Source: CAZTZY01 sp964617765 (lineage in GTDB: Bacteria > Pseudomonadota > Gammaproteobacteria > Pseudomonadales > DT-91). Taken from it: 22,916 nucleotides of DNA. The notes below the pieces were generated by a model. That model was not told the origin of the DNA. It did no database searches and was given only the letters and a program-made list of their open reading frames with translations. Of the stretch, positions 1-6,552 are shown one piece after another. Each line of letters begins with the position of its first letter. The stretch's first letter is position 1. The stretch is taken from positions 1 through 22,916 of the forward strand of contig CAZTZY010000049.1 in the NCBI GenBank assembly GCA_964617765.1, written 5' to 3'. A program made the translations under genes and the position numbers.

Positions 1-1
1 T

Positions 2-1456
2 TCGCCAATGCGCACAGCCTGTCTCGAAAAACCGTGTCATTATCTGGATATTACCGGTGAAATTGATGTGTTACAGGCCAGCTATCAAGCCCACGAACAA
101 GCGAGAAAGTCCGGCTGTGTTGTGGTGAGTGGTGTGGGTTTTGATGTGGTACCTACTGATTTCCTGGCCTTTGCCCTGAAACAAAAATTACCGACAGCAA
201 CGCACCTGGAGCTGGCTTTTGCCGGAGATGGTGGCGTAAGCCCGGGTACTGCAAAAACCATGCTGGAAATGTTAGCCAAAAAAGGCACGGTGCGTGAGGC
301 AGGTGAGCTGAAGCAAGTGCCCTTGGCGTATGACAGTAAAACCATCACCTTTGCCGATAAACAACGCTATTGCACAACTATTCCCTGGGGTGATGTTTGC
401 ACCGCATTTTACAGCACCGATGTTCCCAATATACGGGTTTATACCGCGGTCGAAGAAGGGCAGGTGAAATGGATGCGGCGCATCAACCCCTTGGTAAAAT
501 GGTTTGATAATGCCTGGCTGCAAACCCGGTTGAAGAAATTGATTACGCAGTATGTAAAAGGCCCTTCGCAGCAACAAAGGGAAGCCGGCTTTATGCAGGT
601 ATGGGGCAAAGTGACTGATGGCGAACAAAAAGTGACACTGTGTATGCATACCTCGGACGGCTATCAATTCACCGTTATTGCATCGCTAATGGCAGTAGAG
701 GCCTTATTGGCTCACAAAGTGTTGCCCGGCGCCTACACACCTTCACAGGCATTTCCAATGGAAGCCGTTTTTAGTATGGAAGGTGTCAAGGTAATGGCAA
801 ATGATTTTCAAAATACTCAAGAAGAAACGTTAGGAGAGACCATGAAAAAACAACTGGAAATCATGTTGCAGCTACAGGATAAAATGAATAAGAAAGTTCA
901 TCCCGATTGGGTTGCGCAGGATTTTGCATGGTTTCGCGCCATCTGGATTGAGTGTGGCGAACTGGTTGATCACTACGGCTATAAGTGGTGGAAAAAACAA
1001 GTGCCTGATATGCAGCAGGTACAACTGGAAGTGGTCGATATCTGGCATTTTGGTTTAAGTATGTTGATTGATGGCCAGGAATTTTCTGACATTGCCGATG
1101 ATATATTGTTGGCACTCGAAACCGGCGATGCAGAAGAAATCGGCGTGATTGAAGCCACTGAAGAACTGGCAGAATCCGTATTGGCGACACATACATTCGA
1201 TGTAGCAAAATTCTGGGCGTTATTAGTAGCCTGTGATATGACGTTTGAAAGCCTTTTTAAACAATATGTCGGTAAAAATGTGCTCAACTTTTTCAGGCAG
1301 GATCATGGCTATAAAGAAGGCACCTATATCAAACAGTGGCATGGTCGCGAAGATAACGAACACTTGAGTGAGCTGTTGAATAATACCACGGTGATAGAGA
1401 GTGATTTTGCCGATCAAGTTTATCAGCAGCTGGAAAAAATCTACCAGACTTTATAA
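2..1456 (+). CDS. Saccharopine-dehydrogenase-like oxidoreductase fused in frame to a dimeric (all-alpha) dUTPase; 5' end outside the window
   Basis: The reading frame is open from base 2 and the window edge cuts the gene. The ATG at 8 is internal, because the family motif HYLDITGE and the residues before it are preceded by a Rossmann domain that is missing here (roughly 100 residues). Counting from the ATG at 8, residues 1 to about 262 match the saccharopine-dehydrogenase-like/trans-acting enoyl reductase family: HYLDITGE near 11-18, then GVGFDVVPTDFLAFAL, ending with the family-typical TPSQAF segment and EGVKV. A 16-residue polar linker follows. From residue 279 a complete 204-residue dUTPase_2 (MazG-like fold) protein begins, with ECGEL, KWWK and EVVDIWHF, whose Glu/Asp residues bind the metal that hydrolyses dUTP to dUMP. 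It ends with the typical FRQDHGYKEGTYIKQW. There is no stop codon between the two modules. The NAD(P)-type substrate of the first module is unknown. An intrinsic terminator lies 48 bases downstream. Confidence 0.8.
   Translation, partial: SPMRTACLEKPCHYLDITGEIDVLQASYQAHEQARKSGCVVVSGVGFDVVPTDFLAFALKQKLPTATHLELAFAGDGGVSPGTAKTMLEMLAKKGTVREAGELKQVPLAYDSKTITFADKQRYCTTIPWGDVCTAFYSTDVPNIRVYTAVEEGQVKWMRRINPLVKWFDNAWLQTRLKKLITQYVKGPSQQQREAGFMQVWGKVTDGEQKVTLCMHTSDGYQFTVIASLMAVEALLAHKVLPGAYTPSQAFPMEAVFSMEGVKVMANDFQNTQEETLGETMKKQLEIMLQLQDKMNKKVHPDWVAQDFAWFRAIWIECGELVDHYGYKWWKKQVPDMQQVQLEVVDIWHFGLSMLIDGQEFSDIADDILLALETGDAEEIGVIEATEELAESVLATHTFDVAKFWALLVACDMTFESLFKQYVGKNVLNFFRQDHGYKEGTYIKQWHGREDNEHLSELLNNTTVIESDFADQVYQQLEKIYQTL
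842..1456 (+). CDS. dUTPase module with its own internal start (possible separate translation product)
   Basis: The ATG at 842 is in frame with the larger reading frame and is preceded by TAGGAGAG at about 830-837, with five bases between AGGAG and the ATG. This is one of the better ribosome-binding sites in the window. Starting there gives a 204-residue protein, the normal length of a stand-alone bacterial dUTPase_2 enzyme, beginning MKKQLEIMLQLQDKMNKK. In this numbering the metal ligands are expected at E37, E40, E63 and D66, KWWK lies at 48-51, and the C-terminal nucleotide-binding segment FRQDHGYKEG at 151-160. The simplest reading is that dutA-like and oxidoreductase genes were once adjacent and the upstream stop was lost. 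Whether the cell makes the fusion, the free dUTPase or both cannot be decided from sequence. Confidence 0.6.
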   Translation: MKKQLEIMLQLQDKMNKKVHPDWVAQDFAWFRAIWIECGELVDHYGYKWWKKQVPDMQQVQLEVVDIWHFGLSMLIDGQEFSDIADDILLALETGDAEEIGVIEATEELAESVLATHTFDVAKFWALLVACDMTFESLFKQYVGKNVLNFFRQDHGYKEGTYIKQWHGREDNEHLSELLNNTTVIESDFADQVYQQLEKIYQTL

Positions 1457-1503
1457 GTCGGTTATTGTTAATTCGATTAACCGGTTGAATAGTCAATTTA
1501 AAG

Positions 1504-1529
1504 AAAAAGGGAGCAAAGCTCCCTTTTTT
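1504..1529. terminator. Bidirectional intrinsic terminator between the dUTPase gene and the P450 gene
   Basis: A perfect 6-bp stem GGGAGC/GCTCCC (1509-1514 and 1518-1523) closes an AAA loop. It is preceded by five A and followed by six T, so it works as a U-tailed hairpin on both strands. It lies 48 bases after the dUTPase stop and about 30 bases after the P450 stop on the other strand. Confidence 0.9.
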
Positions 1530-1559
1530 ATTGCGGGCTCAGTCGGCTATTTCATTCAG

Positions 1560-2978
1560 CTATCGCCTTTTGAGAATCAGCGGTAAATCATCAGCCTGCT
1601 TGGGCATCGGTACCGATTGCTGCACTGGGTTATAACCAGCCGGTACAGTCCATTCATAGTGCAACAGCATCTGGTGCAAAAAGCTTTTTACAATCATGCC
1701 TGCAAAGTGCATGCCGATGCATTTATGCGCACCACCACCAAAGGCGATAAACTGGAATGGATGACGTTTATGCTCGGCACGTTCGGGTGAAAAACGGTCA
1801 GGATCAAATTTCTCCGGATTATCCCAGTATTCAGGCATCATGTGGCCATATTGTGGCGGTATGCTTAACACGGTATTGGCAGGCACTTTCACACCGGCGA
1901 TTTCACAATCATTAATGGTTCGGCGCATCATCATCATTACCGAAGGATTCATGCGTAAGGCCTCATGGTGAATATTATCGATCTCGGTCATATTCACCAG
2001 ATCATCATAATTCAACTGTGCCTTTCCTAACGCCAGTGATTGTTGGCGGGCGCGCTCCTGGATATCAGGGTTTTCTCCCAGTCGTTGCATGATATAAGAA
2101 AGGTTGGATGTGGTGGTGTCATGCGCGGCAAATAGTAAAAAATTGATATGTGCGGCAATATCCTGGTCACTGAAGTAATTGCCTTCAGAATCAGTTTCAC
2201 GGGTAAACAGCGAAAAAATATCGTTCTTGTTGCCGGCACGCCTGTCGGCTATTTGCGCTTTTAAATAGCCTTCCATATAGCGTTTGCCTACTTTACCTTT
2301 ACGCCACTTGATAAAAGGCAGCAGGGGAGTATCCCAGCGGATAATGCCCATCATACCTTCGGCAATATCAATAAACGTTTGGGAAATGCGTTGGGCCTCA
2401 GCACCTTTAAAATCATCAATGCCTAAAAACACTTCAGCAGCAATATCCAGTAATGTGGTTTTAATGTTAGGGAAAAAATGAAAATCCGGTTCATTGCCCC
2501 ACTGTTTAATGCTCTTCTCCATCAGTGGGTTCATCACATCAATATAATGTTTTATCGTTTCATTTTTAAATGCGGTCTGGAACAGGCGTCGATGCATCTT
2601 GTGATCATCAAAATCTCGCATCAATAAACCGCCAGCGTAAAATTCAGCCAGATTGTCGTTATAACCCATTTCTGCAGAGAAGTTTTTATCGGTATCCAGA
2701 TAAATCTGGCGATTTACATCCGGGCCCATACACAACAGGGTGGTATGGCCAATCACCTTTAAGCGCGAAACCGGCCCATATAATTTGTAGTGCTCATCCA
2801 GCAAACCATAAAAGTCTTTCACCATCTCAAATGTTCTGCCAACCCATGGCAAGCCGACATTGCCAGGAATATGTTCCAGGTGATTATTGGTCGGTTTTAT
2901 TTTGTAGGACAAATCAGTCTTGTGATGTGCAACCATGCCGAAACCCTGTATTTTTATAATTTCTTTGAGTATAGCCAT
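1560..2978 (-). CDS. Cytochrome P450 monooxygenase
   Basis: A 472-residue P450 with all the expected landmarks. These are an N-terminal proline-rich segment (HIPGNVGLPWVGRTF, about 36-50), the I-helix oxygen-activation motif AAHDTTTS (284-291), the ExxR motif EALR (339-342), FDPDRF (391-396) and the heme-binding loop FGGGAHKCIG (413-422) with the axial thiolate Cys420. There is no obvious membrane anchor, so it is probably soluble and reduced by a ferredoxin system, but no ferredoxin or reductase gene is in the window. Overall shape recalls the CYP51/CYP120 type of bacterial P450, which act on sterols and terpenoids; the substrate is not determinable here. The start is unsettled: ATG 2978 and the internal ATG at 2936 (residue 15) both lack a clear Shine-Dalgarno sequence. 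It is divergent from the esterase gene and convergent with the dUTPase gene. Confidence 0.92.
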   Translation of the reverse strand: MAILKEIIKIQGFGMVAHHKTDLSYKIKPTNNHLEHIPGNVGLPWVGRTFEMVKDFYGLLDEHYKLYGPVSRLKVIGHTTLLCMGPDVNRQIYLDTDKNFSAEMGYNDNLAEFYAGGLLMRDFDDHKMHRRLFQTAFKNETIKHYIDVMNPLMEKSIKQWGNEPDFHFFPNIKTTLLDIAAEVFLGIDDFKGAEAQRISQTFIDIAEGMMGIIRWDTPLLPFIKWRKGKVGKRYMEGYLKAQIADRRAGNKNDIFSLFTRETDSEGNYFSDQDIAAHINFLLFAAHDTTTSNLSYIMQRLGENPDIQERARQQSLALGKAQLNYDDLVNMTEIDNIHHEALRMNPSVMMMMRRTINDCEIAGVKVPANTVLSIPPQYGHMMPEYWDNPEKFDPDRFSPERAEHKRHPFQFIAFGGGAHKCIGMHFAGMIVKSFLHQMLLHYEWTVPAGYNPVQQSVPMPKQADDLPLILKRR

Positions 2979-3221
2979 ATATAAGCCAACTTATAGTTAT
3001 TCTTGTGTGAAGAAGAGGTAATTTTTTGCAGTAGCGGTTTTTCCATACTACATTGAATTCACTTATTGTATCTTCGCTTATAGCATCAAAGTGCTTGTAG
3101 AGTTTAATGGAATAAAGGCGGTAAGCTTTTATAGCGTGTTTGTTGATTCAGGTGAAATACCTTGACAATAAATGCAGTAAGTAGAAAGTTGAAAACAATA
3201 AGAATAAAAATGGAGTCGGTT
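2979..3221. other. Divergent intergenic region between P450 and esterase
   Basis: This 243-base AT-rich stretch must hold the start signals for both divergent genes. A consensus -35 hexamer TTGACA lies at 3162-3167 facing the esterase, but I see no well-placed -10 partner at 16-18 bases. On the other strand only weak hexamers are visible. There is no convincing operator palindrome or RNA. Confidence 0.35.
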
Positions 3222-4898
3222 ATGTCAAAAGTAGGCCTATTGCTGGGATTGTTATTTTTTCTCTCTGGTTGTATCGAGAAGCTTGATGTACCTATAGTTC
3301 AGTCGCCATCTGGCAAATATGTCGGCTTTAATCGGGGCAATCATGAAACCTTTTATGGCATACCTTATGCCATGCCGCCCATTGGTCAATTGCGTTGGCG
3401 GCCACCGGTTACCCGTCCTTCGCATGGTACAGCGTCTTATCATACATTTTTTCAAAAACCCGGTTGTTTACAGGGTGTCGGTTTTACCGGTGTTTTTTAT
3501 ACTTCTGAGGATTGCCTGTATTTAAATATATGGCGCCCAAAAAACCGCACATCGTTACCTGTCATGGTCTATATTCATGGTGGCAGCGGTGATATTGGCT
3601 CGGGTGGTGAAGTGCAATATGAAGGTACAAATTTGGCGGTTTATCATGATGTTATGGTTGTAACGATAAATGCGCGTCTGGGCATCATGGGATTTTTATC
3701 ATTGCCGGATTTAACGGATGAAGGATTTGTTAACGAAGGTGTCGCTCATTCCGGCAATTATAACTATCTCGATCAATTGAAAGCGTTAGAGTGGGTGCAT
3801 AATAACATTGCCTCTTTTGGAGGTGACCCGAACAACGTCACGTTGTTTGGTGAATCTGCCGGGGCTATTTCTACATGTATACATTTATCGTCACCGATGT
3901 CGAACAGTTCAGGTTATTTCCACAAGGCCATTATCCAGAGTGGTAACTGTGAATTCCAAACGCGTAGCCAGGGGGTATCTGATACACAAGGTCAGGATTT
4001 TGCAGAAGATATTATTGGATGCCCACCGGATATTTTATTTGGATCGCCTACTCTTGATTGCATGCGCAGGTTAACCGGTAAAGAGCTTTATGCTCGCGTA
4101 GAAGCAGCCAACCCCGATGGTAATGCCTTATCGTTTACGCCAGTATTGCCATTAACCGCTGTAAATGATAACTATTTCATCAAGGGTGCTACTACACATG
4201 CCAGCATGATTACTTATAGCAATCCTGCTATCCCGATTATCATGGGTCATAACCAGAATGAAGGTACATTACTTCATGCTTTCAGTGTGCCGACTGTTCA
4301 AAATCCACCGTCTTACTACCAATACCTGATTGATACTTATGATGCACCCGGTGTGCCGGGTGATTCAGCCGGCTTGAGTGCATTGTATCCGGTAGAGAAT
4401 TATGCCAAACCCATAAACGCATTGGCGGATCTTGATGGTGACAAGATTTTTTCTTGTCCCGGAAGACGATCAGCTGATGCTTTTCAGGCGAAAGGTCATA
4501 CTGTGTATTATTATGAACTGCAACAGCAGGTCGATGCATTTCTTGCCTCGTTTGTCACCAGTTACAATGAAGGGCTCGGGCCGTGGCTGGGCGTTTTCCA
4601 TTCCAGTGATATTCCTTTTGTTTTCGGTACAAATAGTGTGTTAGGCGATGCTAATAAACCACCTCAGATACCTACGCGAGACATGATGCAGCAATATTGG
4701 ACAAACTTTGCACGTAATGGTGTTCCTACCAGTGCTACTGCAGAAAGTTTAGGTATTCCTGCATGGACTCCTTATGGTGCTGCGCGTAACTATATCCGAT
4801 TAAAAAGTGTAGCTCCGGTGATGGATACACAATTCAGGAAAGCAGCGTGTGATTACTGGCAAGCAAACATAGACCCGAATTTTTTTGATGTTTATTAG
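3222..4898 (+). CDS. Type-B carboxylesterase, predicted outer-membrane or secreted lipoprotein
   Basis: The chosen ATG at 3222 gives 558 residues and is preceded by GGAG at 3212-3215, six bases away. Upstream in-frame starts (TTG 3162, ATG 3210) only add a non-signal-like extension. The N terminus is a lipoprotein signal peptide: short basic start, hydrophobic run, then LSGC with the lipidated Cys17. The mature part is an alpha/beta-hydrolase of the carboxylesterase/acetylcholinesterase family. It has EDCLYLNIW (96-104), the oxyanion loop HGGSG (119-123), the nucleophile elbow GESAG with Ser212, NEGT with the probable acid Glu347, and the catalytic His460 in FHSSDIPFVFG. Such enzymes hydrolyse carboxylic esters, often of hydrophobic alcohols. 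The stop is followed by a 313-base non-coding spacer. The substrate is unknown; the neighbouring P450 makes a lipid or sterol ester plausible, but that is inference. Confidence 0.9.
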   Translation: MSKVGLLLGLLFFLSGCIEKLDVPIVQSPSGKYVGFNRGNHETFYGIPYAMPPIGQLRWRPPVTRPSHGTASYHTFFQKPGCLQGVGFTGVFYTSEDCLYLNIWRPKNRTSLPVMVYIHGGSGDIGSGGEVQYEGTNLAVYHDVMVVTINARLGIMGFLSLPDLTDEGFVNEGVAHSGNYNYLDQLKALEWVHNNIASFGGDPNNVTLFGESAGAISTCIHLSSPMSNSSGYFHKAIIQSGNCEFQTRSQGVSDTQGQDFAEDIIGCPPDILFGSPTLDCMRRLTGKELYARVEAANPDGNALSFTPVLPLTAVNDNYFIKGATTHASMITYSNPAIPIIMGHNQNEGTLLHAFSVPTVQNPPSYYQYLIDTYDAPGVPGDSAGLSALYPVENYAKPINALADLDGDKIFSCPGRRSADAFQAKGHTVYYYELQQQVDAFLASFVTSYNEGLGPWLGVFHSSDIPFVFGTNSVLGDANKPPQIPTRDMMQQYWTNFARNGVPTSATAESLGIPAWTPYGAARNYIRLKSVAPVMDTQFRKAACDYWQANIDPNFFDVY

Positions 4899-4924
4899 GT
4901 AAGCCTTGAATCAATCCTTATTGT

Positions 4925-4990
4925 TATTTTGAACGCAGTGAAGAATCTTTTGAATTCAAACAGTTAGATTCCCACTTCGTTCGAAATGAC
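4925..4990. repeat. Imperfect inverted repeat, probably a dispersed palindromic element
   Basis: The left arm TTTGAACGCAGTGA...GAATCT (about 4927-4948) is matched by the reverse complement of the right arm, AGATTCcCACTTCGTTCGAAA (about 4966-4986), around an AT-rich centre of about 17 bases. There are a few mismatches and one indel. Sequences of the type 'TCATTTCGAACGAAGTG..AATCT' are familiar to me as dispersed intergenic palindromes in several bacterial lineages. It sits 27 bases after the esterase stop and may act as a transcript 3' hairpin. Only one copy is seen in this window. Confidence 0.6.
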
Positions 4991-5132
4991 AGTTATTCAT
5001 TAGTTGCCTGATATTTTCCCTGAAAAATCTTGCGCGATAATCCTCTTTCATTAACCTTCCTTGTATTTAGGGGGTTCTTTTCATTGCTTCATGCAGTTAA
5101 ACCTATTCTGACATAAAGTTCATCATCTCAGA

Positions 5133-5161
5133 CTGTGAAATCTGCTGTTGTTACATATAAT
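5133..5161 (+). promoter_or_regulatory. Candidate sigma-70 promoter for pilU
   Basis: A perfect -10 hexamer TATAAT lies at 5156-5161. The hexamer 17 bases upstream (CTGTGA, 5133-5138) is a poor -35. The start of transcription would be near 5168, leaving a leader of about 44 bases to the GTG start. Confidence 0.4.
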
Positions 5162-5211
5162 GTATTTCAACGCCTAGCAGCGACTAATAAAAATAATAAA
5201 GGTAAATATTT

Positions 5212-6482
5212 GTGTCTTCTGATCGCCTTAATTCCTATCTTGCAGTATTAGCAAAAAATGATGGTTCTGATTTATACCTGAGCACCGGTGCTCCGCCTTG
5301 TGCCAAATTTCAGGGCGCGCTCAAACCCTTGGGTAAAGAGCCTTTGCAATCTGGGGAAATCAAGGAAATCGCTTATAGCATTATGGACCATGCGCAAGTG
5401 ACTGAGTTTGAAGAAACGCTGGAAATGAATCTGGCAATATCCATTAACGGAATTGGCCGTTTTCGTATCAATATTTTTCGCCAGCGTAATGAAATTTCCA
5501 TTGTGGCGAGGAATATAAAGGCTGAAATTCCCAATTTTGATGAACTGGGTTTGCCGCCCATACTGAAAGAAGTGATCAATACCAAGCGTGGCCTGATTTT
5601 GTTTGTGGGTGGTACCGGTTCGGGTAAATCAACGTCGCTGGCTTCGCTCATTGATCACCGCAATACCACGACGGGTGGTCATATCATCACGATTGAAGAC
5701 CCGATTGAATATGTGCATAAACACAAAAAAAGCATTATTAACCAGCGCGAAGTGGGGGTTGATACCCGCAGTTATGCGGCAGCCCTGAAACAAACCTTGC
5801 GGCAGNNNNNNNNNNNNNNNNNNNNNNNNNNNNNNNNNNNNNNNNNNNNNNNNNNNNNNNNNNNNNNNNNNNNNNNNNNNNNNNNNNNNNNNNNNNNNNN
5901 NNNNNTGCGGCAGCCCTGAAACAAACCTTGCGGCAGGCACCGGATGTAATCCTCATTGGTGAAATTCGTGATACCGCGACCATGGAACACGCCCTGGCAT
6001 TTGCAGAAACCGGGCACTTGGCGATTTCTACCTTACACGCCAATAATTCTAACCAGGCGATTGACCGTATTATCAATTTCTTTCCGGAAGAGCGCCGCCC
6101 ACAGTTACTGATGGATCTGGCAATGAACTTGCGTGCATTTGTTTCACAGCGACTGGTGAAAACAGTGGATGGCAAACGTATCGCCGCTGTAGAAGTATTG
6201 TTAGGCAATGCCACCATACAGGACAAGCTGCTCAGAAATGAATTGCATGCTATCAAGGAAATCATGGAAAAATCTGAAGGTATCGGAATGCAAACCTTCG
6301 ATTCTGCGTTGTTGAAACTTTACAAGGCCGGCAAGATTGATGCGGAAGAAGCTATAAAAAATTCGGATGCCCCCAATAATTTACGACTAAAGATAAAACT
6401 TTCGACCGATGCAAAATCAGAAACCAGCAAGTTCAGTATGGAGTCACTGGAAGCAGAGGATGACATCCCCACCATTCGCTGA
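5212..6482 (+). CDS. pilU: Type IV pilus retraction ATPase PilU (interrupted by an assembly gap, really intact)
   Basis: PilU is the PilT-dependent retraction ATPase at the inner-membrane base of the type IV pilus. The GTG start at 5212 follows AAAGG at about 5198-5202. Before the gap the protein shows GSDLYLSTGAPP, GIGRFRINIFRQRNE, Walker A GGTGSGKST (133-141) and the Asp box IEDPIEY (161-167). After it come VILIGEIRD (Walker B), the His box AETGHLAISTLHANN and the PilU-like tail GMQTFDSALLKLYKAGKI. PilU rather than PilT is indicated by the HRNTTTGGHIITIEDPIEYV region and the acidic C terminus. The gap (5806-5905) is flanked by identical 31-base copies. Deleting 131 bases (gap plus one copy) joins ...KQTLRQ directly to APDVILIGE in frame and gives 379 residues, close to the roughly 382 of Pseudomonas PilU. 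As printed, the gap causes a false frameshift. The usual upstream neighbour pilT is absent. Confidence 0.93.
5775..5936 (+). repeat. 31-base direct duplication flanking the assembly gap (assembly artefact)
   Basis: Copies at 5775-5805 and 5906-5936 are identical and encode the same AAALKQTLRQ segment of PilU. Each copy also begins and ends with TGCGGCAG. Only one copy fits the protein family, so the second is a contig-end overlap that was not merged, not a biological repeat. Confidence 0.93.
5806..5905. other. Scaffold gap of 100 N inside pilU
   Basis: Exactly 100 undetermined bases, the conventional size for a gap of unknown length. The flanks are the same 31 bases, so the two contigs overlap and no genomic sequence appears to be missing. 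Confidence 0.97.
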
Positions 6483-6501
6483 TATCCCGAATTTGCATAA
6501 T

Positions 6502-6528
6502 AAAAAAGGCGCATAAAGCGCCTTTTTT
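6502..6528. terminator. Bidirectional intrinsic terminator between pilU and the FAD dehydrogenase gene
   Basis: A perfect stem GGCGC/GCGCC (6508-6512, 6518-6522) with loop ATAAA is flanked by A6 on the left and T6 on the right. It can terminate pilU, whose stop is at 6480-6482, and the convergent FAD gene, whose stop is at 6553-6555. Confidence 0.92.
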
Positions 6529-6552
6529 ATTTTCAACGATGGATTTTTGCAG

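Larger units (their letters stand above)
4899..5211. other. Non-coding spacer between esterase and pilU
   Basis: This 313-base AT-rich stretch has no plausible coding frame. The first third holds the inverted repeat at 4925-4990 and the last 60 bases hold a candidate pilU promoter. In between I see nothing recognisable. Confidence 0.6.

Noticed and set aside
3162..3221. TTG at 3162 as the esterase start
   Set aside because: It puts 20 basic, polar residues ahead of a textbook lipoprotein signal, and the TTG is part of a TTGACA hexamer. ATG 3222 has a ribosome-binding site at the right distance.
5775..5805. 31-base repeat as a real tandem duplication or attachment site
   Set aside because: Two copies are seen only because of the gap, and the protein family accommodates one copy.
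5212..5919. pilU read as two broken genes or a pseudogene
   Set aside because: The frame change is created by 100 N plus a duplicated 31-base contig overlap; collapsing them restores one intact protein.
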